Source of the DNA: Angiostrongylus vasorum
Lineage: Eukaryota; Nematoda; Chromadorea; Rhabditida; Metastrongylidae
Direction of reading: 5' to 3'
Length of the DNA: 64,000 nucleotides
Assembly: GCA_018806985.1 (NCBI GenBank)
Contig: JADANN010000177.1
Coordinates: 372,001 to 436,000 of the forward strand
Below are positions 25,009-38,700 of this stretch, piece after piece. A model generated the notes under the pieces. That model was not told where the DNA came from. It ran no database searches and was given only the letters and a program-made list of their open reading frames with translations. Each line of letters begins with the position of its first letter. Positions within the stretch are counted from its first letter, which is position 1. Position numbers and translations under genes: made by a program.

Positions 25009-25400
25009 CTCCCAACGCTTTACCGCCTCATCGTGGTTAGGTGTTCCTGCGTATCCGGCTGCGATGTACATCGGGGATATTCGTCCTCCCGGAACGGTCT
25101 TCCAAGCTGAGAAGGAGAGCGGCGTTCCCATCAGAAATCCCAGCTAGGAGTAAACCGATACCAGGGATCTACCACCGTCCTGCTATCAAACTAGTCGAAT
25201 GGTGGCAAATCTCCCCTCTGATCCACAAGGGCTGCGACTGCCTCTGGTGGCGACGACCTAGCGACACATTTTAGCTTGGCTGACCTCGTGACTCCAGGGA
25301 ACTACAATGGCTAAATCAGCAAAACTAAGACAAAATAGAGATTATGCTAGGGCCCGCACAACCAGTGCGGATGGGCCATCCAAGTACGTAATCAAGTAGA
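25009..25400 (+). repeat. Family D repeat
   Basis: Complete copy lying upstream of the fzr-1 exons recognised. Tail ATCCAAGTACGTAATCAAGTAG. Confidence 0.82.
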
Positions 25401-26689
25401 TGTTGACATAAACGAAGAAGCACGTAGAAAGTCAACTTGACAGAGCATTAGGGAGATTTGGTGAAAGGCTGCTGTTCCAAATGGCTAAACCGGAGCATTT
25501 CCAGCCCCTTTTATTACGTACTAGAAATCATATGATTCTCTTCTTAGTTGGAACTCAGAGGATCGCTTTCCAGATAGACGGGAGGAAACTTGAGGAATGT
25601 CAAGTTCCTGGACAAAAACGAAAACTATGCTGAAAGGGGAAAAAAAAGGAAAGAAGGAATTAAGTAAAAACTAAAATCGAGGAAATAGGAACAGTAAGAA
25701 GAGACCAAATGCAGTAATCTTGTAACTGCCTATGAAAAAGAGAACTTTAGCCGCATGTCCGGGCGGAGAATATTTCGTTCATCCATGAAAAACAGTTGGT
25801 AGAAAACTCTGTCTGAGCAAAAAGTAAGGCCGAAGCCAGAACGTGGCCTCACAACTAAATCGATAATCTCCCAAAAACGTTGCTACTTCATAACGAAGTA
25901 AAAATCTACCCTAGATAAGTACTAAGGCCAGAATTCTGTCTTCTACGACCAGCTTACGACATGGCCACCAATCCCCTACGAGGCAATCGATATTAAAATC
26001 ATCTGTCCCGTTTATCGATTGCGGGCGGGTTAGATCTGCAAGCGACGAGATCCGGGCACCCGAGCGGGCTACGGTCACCTGCGGACATTCGAAACCTGTA
26101 TTTTTATCGAACACTCGTATTACACTTCTCTGGACGAAGATGATTCTATTTCTTACGTGTGAAGTGTTTGTTGTGGATTTTTTCCTTACTTATTCCTCAT
26201 GTTTTTAAGTACCTAGTTCCGGAGATGTAACAACAACTAACCTGCTGGCCTTGGTTTTTGTTATTCATATGCATTGGGCTGAATCAGTCTACAGCGCTTA
26301 AATGTCCTCTAAGTAGTTTGTAGAATAAGACAATAAGGTAGGGTAGGGTAATTCCCGTAATGAAGCTGGATGGACAGTAAGTCTTTAGAGAAAGCATAGG
26401 TCCAGATCGCAGAGCATTTCTAGGCTGTTGTGTGGGATCCCTTTCACGCAGCACCAGCAATGTGCCTTTTAGATTTTCGATGGGATAATAACTTAGGGAC
26501 TCCTTGGGTGTTTACTGAAGCGAAACAAGATCTACGCATGGCACTTCTACATGATGGTTGGAAAGGAACCAATGTGGCCAGATAGAGGTGTCGTGCAACC
26601 TGCAGGTGATTCGATCCTGTGCTTTGGCCAAACCAAGCCTGGACAGACAGTGATTTATTATATCGGTGGGCCTCTGCAAATCATTTTAT

Positions 26690-26845
26690 AGCCAACCACA
26701 ATGGTGTTGAGATATTTACAAAACTCCCGGACCGCAGGTGTCTGCGATGGGGAACGAACGCGCTATTACCCTTTTCGGGGACTAACGCGTTCGCCACCAC
26801 ACCATCCAGGTCCTTCGTTCCGCTTGTCTCCCAACTAGTTCTTTT
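26690..26845 (-). repeat. Family A SINE
   Basis: Core and head only. The + strand reads ACGCGTTCGCCACCACACC. Confidence 0.7.
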
Positions 26846-27670
26846 TCGTCGTTCTGTAGACGTAATATGCATTTATTTACCTCTGCGAAATAAGTGATTG
26901 AACAGCGCAAAACACTTTATCGCACTAAGTCATACTAATGAATACTTATGTGGATCTGCCAGTGTCCATATCTACGCGGAATATAACCTGTGCGACGGTT
27001 TATTCAAAAGCTTTTCAGCATCTGAGTGGGAGGTACTTGTGAGGTGATTGACCGCCAATAACTTCTACTTGAAGAAAATTTGAGAAGCCGTTCGTGACTA
27101 TGTTAAATTGGCTTATACCGTAATATGTTGAATCGGCTTATACCATAACTTTTCACACAGTCATGTGCAGAACACTATGTATTTACTGATTCAATCCTGA
27201 ATAAGGCGAACTGTATGAAAGGTGGCTGGGATTAACCAAGAAATCTGTTCCGCATCTGCTTTATGGGAAACAAGGTAAAGTGTTTGTTGCCGAACCTACC
27301 ACCACTAGGCTCAGAAGACTTACACGCTAACGAAAAGGGATGAAATGCTTCATGGCAAAAGTGTGGTACTTGTAACGTCCCTCAAACGAAATATGGCCAA
27401 TTGGGAGTCTAAAACCCCTAACGCGTAAAAAAGGAGAAGTAGAGAGCCAGCATAAGTCAGTCTATGATCAAGGTTGTACCAGTTAGTAAGAAAACCGAGA
27501 CATTCATGGTACCATACTTCGTCCGCTTTTTTCTTTTGTGTCAATGAGATTCTTCATTAGTGGAACCTTTAGGTTTTTAAAGGTAAAATGAAATGTCAGC
27601 TAATATAGCTCGGCACAAGCTTCGTCGGAAGAGCAATGAGCAAGGTTGTTACATCACACGAATAAAGCAC

Positions 27671-27676
27671 TTTATT
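27671..27676 (-). terminator. Candidate poly(A) signal of the SAM-domain gene
   Basis: AATAAA on the - strand, 276 bp beyond the TAG stop at 27952. It is the nearest canonical hexamer noticed. Assignment is by distance only. Confidence 0.35.
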
Positions 27677-27951
27677 GGAAATTCGAGATATGCATTATCT
27701 GATTCCACTGAAAGCAGAATGGTATGGAGAACTTACAGACTGCATTGTCGATTCGGGTGCTTAGAAGCACAGCAGCGCTACAGAGTACAAGTTAGGATAT
27801 AATTGTGGTATTCTCGCAGAACAAACCACTGCTTACAACAATGTTGATGACGTGTGTAAGATGTTATTATTTTAGTTAAACAATGAGAAATGCTCAAGAG
27901 ATCGACAAATTAGTTTGTCAACAGAATAACTGCTATGGACAAAGAGGGAAA

Positions 27952-29672
27952 CTATGGTGTGCCATACTTCTGGTCACGAAAAACTTTCAACTGTTCAATG
28001 GCGAGTTGTAGTTTCTTCGCAGGACCAAAGGTGAACGATAGATGACTGCGAAGGTCGTCGAAACCCATCATTAGCATTGCGTCCCCGTCCACTTCTTCCC
28101 TTCGGAACGTGGCTGCGCATGTCTCCGAACCCGTCACTGCTTGCGCCCATCGCGCCGCTACGTCAGGCTAGAAAGTATAATTTGGATGCAAACTACTTAA
28201 AAAATGCTTTTTGTGGAAGCCACCCCATTGAGAACATGAAAATTCCACAAATTAGCTGAGAGGATGGATAATTCAGAAATATTTCGAAATTCTCTTCGTC
28301 AAAAAGTGAGAGAGACTTCACAAACAAACCGTCCAAAGCTTCGGATCAACGTCGTAGTCGACTCCTGGCACGTTCAAAGGTCCACAAGATACGGAGACTG
28401 GTGTCGTTATACCTGTAGACTCCGCTGTTGGTGAATGCTCAGTGCTCGTCGGTGAGTTCATCGTCGACCGTTGCCCAGAAGTGTCATGCTTCACCTAGTG
28501 ATTTTAAACGTAAGTGTTAAAGATTTAAGACCATGAATAAAATTATAACGGGGGAACGTCAACGCATAACTAATCATATATGCATAAATGTACATGTTAG
28601 TACACCTGGGGCAGACTTTGACCTGGCTGACTTCAGGACTCCAGTGAACTACAATGGCTAAACTAGTAAAACCCCGAAATATTGGAAATTATACGGAGGC
28701 GTGCACAACCAGTGAAGACGGGCCATCCAAGTATTCAAGTAATTATATGTAAGTACATACTATATGTATGGAGCGTAACTTACAGGGACTGGAGAGATGA
28801 CTGAACGGGTTGCAGGTGTGGCAGATGGCGTGGAATCTGCTACTTTTTTCGAAGGCGATAACTCTTCACGTCTCCTTGTCTTAGAAGAAGACGAAGGTGA
28901 TGGATCATCTTCTACCTTGCACTTTGCTGAAGGAAATGATAGTGAATTAACTTGAGGATATGATATACAGCAGTAGTGAGACATACCGTCAGTTGAACTT
29001 GAACACGAAATTGCCCCGTCCGAACCACCGGACACTCTCTTCATCGACTCAGCTGAAAGATTACTTCATATGATATCGCATTCCACCTTATATGGTGTAA
29101 TAAACAAATGGGAGAGTGTATATTAAATACTACTATAGAAAGCAATGAGCACAGATAGCTTCCTGTACCCACTAATACTCTATCAGATATCTTTTCTGCG
29201 TTTAGTAATACTCTGCTACATCACTACAATGTTACTATGGTTTTCAAAACAGGAACCCTAATCTATGCTGTTTCAATCACCAATAATGAGGAATTGAAAC
29301 TTGCAGTGCGTCTCAATTAGAAGTATAAAAGTGTTTTTATTTTGGTCAAGTTATGTATATAAGGCAACATTAAGCTCTTAAGTTAGTTCTTTTTACATGG
29401 TGCTATGAAAGGTAGTTTGTAGGAATTATGGTTCACCCACAAAACTTCCTGCCATTTTTCTCACTTGCAATCACTGATTGATATGATCGCCTACATTTCG
29501 TGGAACAATACTGTGGTGTGGATACGCATCGTTCCTTCTGGAATCATGAGAGAAATATCTGAATGCTAAAAACAATCCACTTTTTAGTGACAGAATTAGG
29601 GAGTTGTGTAACTATGCTTGTATAAACTAGAAACGAAAACTGAAATAGGAAAGAATTCAAATGTGTGGTGTG

Positions 29673-29767
<95 letters not shown>

Positions 29768-32700
29768 TATGTGGTGTGTTACTCCTTGTTTACATGCCAC
29801 ATTATTAGCTCCAATATATAACTCCGTGCGTAGGCGCACCGGATGAAGGCGTCCTACCATAGATGTGGAATCGATCCCGGCGCTTCAAGCCCACTAAGTT
29901 CTCCATCCTTTCGGGCTCGGCAAATTGCTACCGGACTCGTCCGGGAGAATAGCACCACTGCCCCGATACAACGGTAGGCCACCGGGAGTCACTGTAAAGG
30001 CCAAAATGCATTCAGCCACTTCCAACCATGCTTAACGAAGTTGAACGCAAGTCGCATCTCTCAGGGACTGATCAACGCCCGGCTTTATCCTCTATGGAAC
30101 TCCATGGTAGAATTGTGATGCACAGCAGGTCTCACTATTCACCGTTACCATCCATGCTGAAGTAATCTTCATATTCTAATCCCAGAATAAACCCTTCTCA
30201 AGCTAGCTCCACTCTCCACATGGTCATTAATACATCTCATCAAGGTCGTCCAGGCTGAAGAGTCATACATTTAAACATTCCCCACGGAAGCTCTCGGCCA
30301 ATGACTCATAGCTTGCTTCTCTCAAAACGAACTATACGATCTCATCATGCTCGTTTAACCTAAAAGTATTAAATGTCTATGTGGAAGCCTAGCAAAGTTG
30401 AAACCTACGTCACAGCAATCCAATGGGTTAACCATGACCAATTTCATGCCAGGAACTGCCCTGTGTCTGCTGTGCTACAATGGAGAAAGTTGCACTTCCA
30501 ACCGCGCGATCTGCTCGACAATTAATAGTACTACAGATGACGGCACATATATCCTATTATCCAATGATCCCCTACGAATCTCCCTAATATGAAGGATCTC
30601 GAGCCTGTTAGTGGCAAAGCTACGTGGCGCGTCCACATAGTGGCGGATAGGGGGTTATTCGTTGACCAAAAGCGACCTTTTCTTCCCTGAAACGCAGGTG
30701 CATCCAAGGGATGGACTCCCTGTTTCTTCTGCACCGATTTGGCACATACTTTCTGTATTTGTAAGGCGTATTTCTTCATGCGTGTGTGGGTGCGTTATCG
30801 CTTATGTGGATTCTATTCTACGAGTCGGTTCTGCCAAAAACCCTGCAATCAAGTGACAGGGGAAGTGTAGGGAGGCGGCTAGGAGTTGCCTCCAAGAAAT
30901 AAGCTCCATGTTCACTCTGGGAGAGCCTGGCAAGCTACCCATGAGTATACCCAGACCTCACGTTCAGATCCCAGCAAGCTACACGTGGGTATCAAAATGC
31001 TGAACACAGTAGAAAAAAAACGGTTGATCCCAAAAGAGCCCCCAATTTCGCAGCGTTGGATAGGACGAGTACGGAGAGGCTACTAATATCTCAGGGCCAA
31101 TGAAAGCTGCCTGGATTACAAAGAACTATGGTGACGATCTGTACCTGCAATGCACGTACACTTGCATCCGAGCACTCGATAGAAGACTTTCTCATGCAAA
31201 CAAGAAGGATAAGGCACGACGTCATCAGCCTGGCCGAGACGAGAAGATGCCACCCATTCAACGCCGTTTATGACGCCGGAGAAGAACTGTTCCTCGGAAC
31301 ATGCGCCAATAGAGGAGTCGGCGGCGTCCTCGTTCTCGTCAACACGAGTTTCTCCATGAACATCGATTCATTCGAGCAGCTTGCAACCCGAATCGGGCGT
31401 TAATGATTAAAAAGATGTGGATCAATACCGGCTTTGACAATCTTCGTCGTTTACGCACCGACATCAAACTATGACGAAGGAGAAGTCAAAGCGTTCTATA
31501 TGGGTTTAGAGAAGTTCTACAGAGAAGACCATACATTCTTCAAGGTCATCACTGGAGATTTCAACGCCAAGATTGGACCAAGAAGAACGTATGGAGAACG
31601 TCACATTGGGACCCACGGTTTGGAATGGAACGAACAGGGTTAGCGCCTTTCTGAGTTTATCATGGCGACCAAGACCATTCATAGTAACTCGCGATTCCGG
31701 AAGCCCCACCCTCAACGCTGGACGTGGGAGTCTTCCCAATGGAGAGTACCATAACGAAATATATCACATCATAGTAAATCGAAGGTTCAACATAGAGATG
31801 CCCAGTGGGCACCCAGAGATATTAGTACCACAACACTTCCAGTATGATGCTTTTTTTACAGTTCCGGCGACAACACCCCACAATCTGCTCGGTGGACTTT
31901 GCTATGGAGTTAGTCTACTACTATTTGACTCATGGATTGAGATATCGAACACTATACCAGCAATACATATAAGACTATATATTAGACATAAAGGTGGAAT
32001 TAAACTGAAGGATAGTTCATACATCATATATATACGTAAATATATATGTGTAGAGGAATATTCCACATATCGAAACGTACCTCCTTGAAAGAAACATGGC
32101 AATAAAGACAACAATCTTCTGGAGAGTATTCAACATGTGGCAACATTCGCATACTAACACTTGGAGTAATCTGAGACGATGCCTCTTTCTCCTTCGTTTT
32201 GTCGTGTTTTTTCCGCTATCTGGGAATAGGCTATATATAGTTGTAACAGCTATTGAAATCACAGCAAAAGTAACTAAGAATGGAAACGTACGACTAGTAA
32301 AGTACAAAAAACTATGAGCAGTTAGTCATTGTTACAAATATCTGACGTAACGTTGGCTATAGGAATGACTCCCTCATTATTTGGTGAATGCAAAAGAAGG
32401 GTAATGCTAAACAGTTCCGGAATAAATACTTTCTTATTGGTTCATTTACTGAGAAGACAATTCTTTTAGAATCCTTTTCAACAAGTACTGCAAGACAATG
32501 CAGGGCATATTTCTGGGAAACAAGGCAAAGTAGTTTCATTCTGACACATACAAAGTCGATAGTAAAGGCTTACTTTTTTCGCGACCGGTCAGCAGAATCT
32601 ACTGACGGACGAACACGTTCAGTCTTCGATGAATTCTCTGAGGTCGATAACTGCGCATTTCGCCGTTTTTGCCTCGTTCGCGACTTCTCAACATGGGCAG

Positions 32701-35700
32701 GTTCAGAATGGTCATCCCCCGTTTCTAATGATGTGCGCTTCTCTTTTTCCAGTACACTTTTCCGCTTGTCCGTATCCAAAATACGTCGACCAGCATCCTT
32801 AGGTCCAAAGTCCATATTAAGAAGTAATTCTAATTCATTTGTTCTTCGTCGTGGTGGATGAGTGACAGATGGCGGACGACGATTCTAAATGACTCAATAA
32901 AACTATGCGGTTTCTAATAAAGTACGAAAATAAAGTCACTCTATAGAACAAACAAGATAAGATCCGAACTGGAAAGATTTGCTTAGTAGGGAAAAAAGCA
33001 AAACTAGTTGGAAACCTTATTATTTTTTTGCCACTTTGCCGGAGTCTTCATTAGCACACTCGACTTCTTTCTTTGCCTTAGTTGCCTCTACTTCGTTACT
33101 AGTTACAGCTGTTGATCGCCGCGTTCGAGGTAATTTTTTCTTATTCTCATTTTCTGCTTCCGCAGCGATAGCCGATATCAGAGGTGGACTTGTTTTTCGA
33201 CGTGTAGCTGAAGTTAATTTTATTACCATTCCTATTTAATATGGAACAGTACAGCTCCAAAACACACGGAAGCACATTTGAAAACACTGTAGGAAAGTCA
33301 AAACATAAATTAATCGACGCAAAAACTTCGGTTTGGCAGAGTTGGACACTTCTTTAATGCCAACCCACTTCCAAGAAAGCAGAGACCTACTTTTCCCTTC
33401 CGTGCCAGTTTTTACGTCGATATCCGCAATCAGAGGCATAATGTCATCTAGGACGTCCGAAGAAACAAGCTCTGTGAGTTTATCGTACTGCGCAAGAGGA
33501 AAGGGAACATCAGATTCCTGAATAAAAAAGCGAATGAGAAAAAACTCATTGTCCAAGTTGATTCCTCATTGAAATGTCTCAAGCATAAAAACAAATACAT
33601 AGAAGATGAAAAAGCTGTATCAACTGATGTTTCAAAAAGTTCAAAGCGAACCTCAATTGTAAAACCATCCATGTAATGAATCAACGGTTTCCCGCATCCT
33701 CCGCCTCTAGCACGGAAAGCTAGCGCTTCACGTATAAATATTGCATCCAATGACTTCGTGGAATCTATGGTCAGCTGTGGTGATGAATCTTCGATAGAAT
33801 CTCCTGAGATGACGATCCGGTAATCGAAAATAACTAATCCCTCCTACATGCTTAATTTAACGTCGGCCAAAACTACTGTTCATAAGGCTGAGAATGTTTC
33901 ACTGTGGCAAATTTTACAACGAAGAGTTTTTTTGATGCTGCAAATGTAGACGTCCACTAGACTTCTTAGGCTACCAAACTCATAGGGTCTAACCCAGAAA
34001 AAAAAACAAAACCTCTATCAAGAGCTGGAGGAACATCGCCAGAGTTATCGGGGCTATCTGTCCCACACGAACCGCTCTCGGCTCGACCTTTCTCGTCCAT
34101 TTCCAATGCAAGGTATTCTCCAACACTCATCTCACCAGATCCGCTTTCAGGATGTCGTTTTTTACAACGGCTTGACATCGTTTTCTTTAAAGAAAAAAAT
34201 AACGCAGACTATTTACAATTAATTTAACATATTTAAATCTACAAGATTGCTAGGAAGCAATGCAGCAATGACAGTAAAACACTGCAAACTCGAAACAGCG
34301 ACTTCCTATCAATGAAAGATTTGAGAGCTCCCAGAAATAAACAGCAGAATAAGACCACGATTTTCTCGCTAATGCTTGTATGAAGTCGCTGTACCATTTG
34401 AAAAAAAGAGAAAAAAACGCAATATGGAATTAATGAAAAGTAGAAGTAAAAAATATATAAATCATGAACACAAAATCAGAAATTTCTAAAAAATATTGAA
34501 AAAACTTGTTGAAACACAATCATAATGATGTCGAGATATTTGCAAAACTCCGGACCGCATGTGTATGTGGTAGAGAACGAACGCGCTATTACCTTTTCCG
34601 GGAGACAACGCGTCCATCACCACGCCATGCGGATACTTCGTTTCGCTTGTCTCTCAGCTAGTTTTCTATCTACCAGTGCCAAAACTTTTTGATAGAGAGC
34701 AAACAATTGAAATACCATTGATAAACGTTTGAGAACAATACTATGTGTCGATCAATGTACCCAACAAATCTATAGTACACTTACCGCATGTTGCTGAATT
34801 TGCTGTTGTTGTTGTTGCTGCTGCTGCTGTTGTCTCTGGACGGTTTGCATTGTGTGCATACCCTGAATTCCTTGAGCAATCTGCACTTGCACAAGATTTT
34901 GAGGGATTAGTCCCGCTGAAACACCACATTCCACACAATTGAAATTACAAAGGAAATATTGTGCAACAGTTCTAGAGCAAGATCTAATTCCTGTAACGGC
35001 TCAAATCAACAAGAATGGAAGAGGCGGTGGAAGAGAGCGTAACAATACAACATCTAATGTGCGCTTCTCACTGCATGACCTAAAGTTTCCAAGAACAACC
35101 ACTTTTGTAGTAAAAAATTACTAATATTGTACTTCTCTAGTTTAAAAAATTTTCAATCGTATCAATTTATGGGGCGCGTATAGCGCAGCGGTGCGAGGTG
35201 CCTTGCAATACACATGGGGTCGATCCCGCGCCTCACAGTACAAGTGCTAGTAGATGTGGTAAAACATCGACAACCAAAATTTGTTCATGAAGTAATGATC
35301 TAATACACAAAAATGTTGAACATCATTACCACAAAAACCATACTGGTAAGCGAAACTCACGATGCATTGTTGACGTGTTAAGAACCACTGGTCCACTTGG
35401 CCCTTGAACGACCATTAGAGCCCCATTGCTAGGTCGTATAGCATTCTAAAAAATTGGACAGAAAAAAAAGACATCATTGACAAAATAGTTGTCACTTTCT
35501 AAATCGACCATATTCAAAGTACAGAAAATAGGTTTGCACCAACCATTGCAGCTTGTTGAGACGTCAAATTGTGAGCATTTGAACCCTCATTTGGATCTGA
35601 ACATATTTATTTCAAAGCAAAAAAGCGTAATAATGGCATCCGTCGAGATATGAAGATCTTCCTTAGAACGACTAGATGGCACTGGAAATCAAGCTGAACG

Positions 35701-38700
35701 ATTTGCTACTGGTTTTAGAAATTACTGTTCTTAGCAGCAGGATTTCGACAGCACTACTAACAGATGTGCAAGCACATTTAAACAAAGATGGAAGGTGTAC
35801 AGTGACGAAACCAACAGTACTGAAAGAACTCACGCGGCATAAACCTAATGTTCTGTCCAAGGCGAGTACTTGTAGGCAGAAATTGTGGCATCAATTGGAT
35901 GGAATCTTAAAAGGAAGAATATGCCATAAACAAGGCACATTTTGACCAAGGCAGAATCCATATGATCAGAACTGTTAGCCCATACTGTGAAAAAAACAAT
36001 ACGAAGTGTGATATAACCAAAATTGTGCTGAGATAACCACAATGATGCTGAGATATTTGCAAAACTCCGACCACTGGTGTCTGCGGTGGGGGAACGAACG
36101 CGCTATTACCCTTTCCGGAGAGTAACGCGTTCACCACCACACCATGCGGGTCCTTCGTTTCGCCTGCTCTCTCAATTAGATCTATCGATCACTGCCATCA
36201 GCAATCACCCATCAACGGAAGTGATCCGGGGAGCCCAAATCGGTAATGAACCCAGTTAAGGTGAAGCTATAGTTGAAATTCACAGTGTTGACCTTTTTAT
36301 TTACTGTCTTTTAGAAGTTTTCACGGCAGGGTATTATTTGTGAAACAACCACAATGATGCTGAGATATTGGCAAAACTCCGACTGCAGGTGTCTGCTGTG
36401 GGGAATGAACGCGCTATTACTCTTTCCAGGGATAACACGTTCACCACCATACCACGCGGGTCCTACTGTTTCGCCTGTCTCTCTGCTAGTTGTTTTATCT
36501 ATCAGTGCCATCAACAATCACCACCCAACGGGATTGATCTGGGGACCCCGAATCGCCAATGAACCCAGTTAAGCCGAGGATGTTATATTATCAATATTAG
36601 GTGTTTTGCAAAGATAAATAACACGCATTTGATGAAGAAATAGTCTGTGCCTCTCCTACAAGTAGATACATAAAAACTAGAGATATATGCGCAGAACGAA
36701 ATAGAAAGTTGTCAGAAGCGCATTCTTCCTTTACAAAAAACAAAAAAAAAGCTGCGATTCGAAAGTAAGAAACGCCATACTTGGAGTTGGCTGACCGTCA
36801 CTCATTGTCGCTCCATTGGAAACCATACGCATGGGAACAGGAATTAACTGCTGCGGTGCCTGAAAGGATTTACATAAATTTTTTTTGTATTTTTTTAAAT
36901 TTTTATTTATAGAATAGAACCTTCCCTACATGACATCTTATTTATGTTAACCTTTACGTATTGTTTATTATTATTTTTCAAGGCAGGATATAATGTGAAA
37001 TACAACCACTACGATGCTGAGATATTCTCAAAACTTAGACCCCGGGGCCAGATCGAACCGCGATATTACCCTTTCCTGAGACTCATGTGTTATGCACGGC
37101 ATCAGTGAGACCCTTTCTTTGCCTTACTCTTAGCAATTTTCTACCCAAAGCTGCCATCAGCTATCACCCGTCAATGCGAATGGTCTGTGGAGCACAAATT
37201 GGCATTAAACCCTGTCAACCTGAGGATGTAATCGAAATCACAATGTCAACATTTCAGTAGTGGTAGTATCTTATTTATATTCAATAAGATAAACGTCTGC
37301 GAGGATTTGTTGATAGATCCGATTTTGTCACCTGCATTGAATTCATAGCAATAACGCGCCCGGCCACTGGAAGCTGCTGAACCTGATGTAACTGCACCAT
37401 TTGTGGGGCTCCCTGAGTATTTCTCATTGCAGCAGCCTGTTGCTGTGTTTGCAGTTGACGAGACAACGATGATCCTAGAAAGATACGCTGCTATAACGTC
37501 ACAAGTACTCCGAATTACTGTGGAGAAAAGTCTCCAAACAAATGAAGAGACGGATCAACATATCACGGCTTTTTCAAGAAAGACCACACCACCATATTTT
37601 AGAAAAAGCTCCTCAAGGTTAGCGCTATATGGTTATAAAGAACAAGATGTTCGATGTTGTTCAATCCATAAGAGGTGCTCTTTGCATCCCATTAACCATC
37701 GTAGAAAAAGATGAACAAATATTTTCCCAGTATAGTGATTCCAGTAATGGACAGACAAAAATGGTACCAATTTGCCAACCCTGTACGGCCTTGCTTTGGT
37801 TGCCCGTAACAAAGTAACGAACCAACAACCACGCATGGGTTACACAGCACCCTTGACCGCTACAATAGACTAGCACTCGTACATAGTTATATAAACATTA
37901 CAGTGTTATAAGGTATGAATGTTAAATTGCATTTATTGTCTCATTGAATACATAACTCAACAAAGATAAGCAATCAAGTGCAACTTCAAATGTCGTGTTC
38001 TCAAAGCAAATCTCTGAAACTTCAAAACATATCCAACCTATCGTAACCCTCTCTCATAAACCAACCTTGTGGCACTGATCCAACCATTCGCATCATATCA
38101 GGCGCCATACATTGTTGCCTAGGAGCCAAGTTACGAAGTCCTGCAGTAGAACTAGCTGTACGCGTTTGCTGCTGCAAAGTACGGAAAGGTGTGAAAATCG
38201 GACTGCGAAATGTGAAATATGGAGCAACGAAAAATCGAATTACAGGGATGTTCTTGGAAGATGAATTGGTTTTGTACAGTCACAAGATGGTTGAGCGATA
38301 CTTACTTACTTGAAACTTGAACGTCCCGTCTCACTAGTTGTGCGGGCCCCAGTATAATCATCATTTTTCGTAGTTTTGCTGATTTAGCCATTGTGGTTCC
38401 CTGGAGTCACGAGGTGAGCCAGGCTAAAGTGTGTCGCCAAGTCGTCGCCACCATAGGCAGTCGCAGCCCTTATGGATCAGAGGGAGATTTGCCACTGTTC
38501 GACTAGTTTGATACCAGGACGGTGGTAGATCCTGGTATTGGTTTACTCTTAGCTAGGCTTCCTGATGGAAACACCGGACTCTTTCTCAGCTTGGGAGACC
38601 CTGCCAGGAGGATGAATCCTCCCGCTGTACATCGCAGTCCGACACCCAGGAACACCTCCCAGCTATGATGAGGCGGTAAACCGTTGGGAGGGGTGAGCGA

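Larger units (their letters stand above)
25401..27950. other. Interval upstream of fzr-1
   Basis: This should contain the fzr-1 promoter and first exon and the 3' UTR of the SAM-domain gene. A 67-codon - strand frame (26114-25911, FECPQVTVARSGARISSLAD) could be an exon but shows no family match. A family A copy lies at 26690-26845. Confidence 0.4.

Noticed and set aside
29618..29860. Cys-Val and Thr-His repeat proteins on both strands
   Set aside because: They are translations of a GT microsatellite.
32388..32861. 157-codon + strand frame
   Set aside because: It is the shadow of the Lys/Arg-rich exon of the SAM-domain gene on the - strand.
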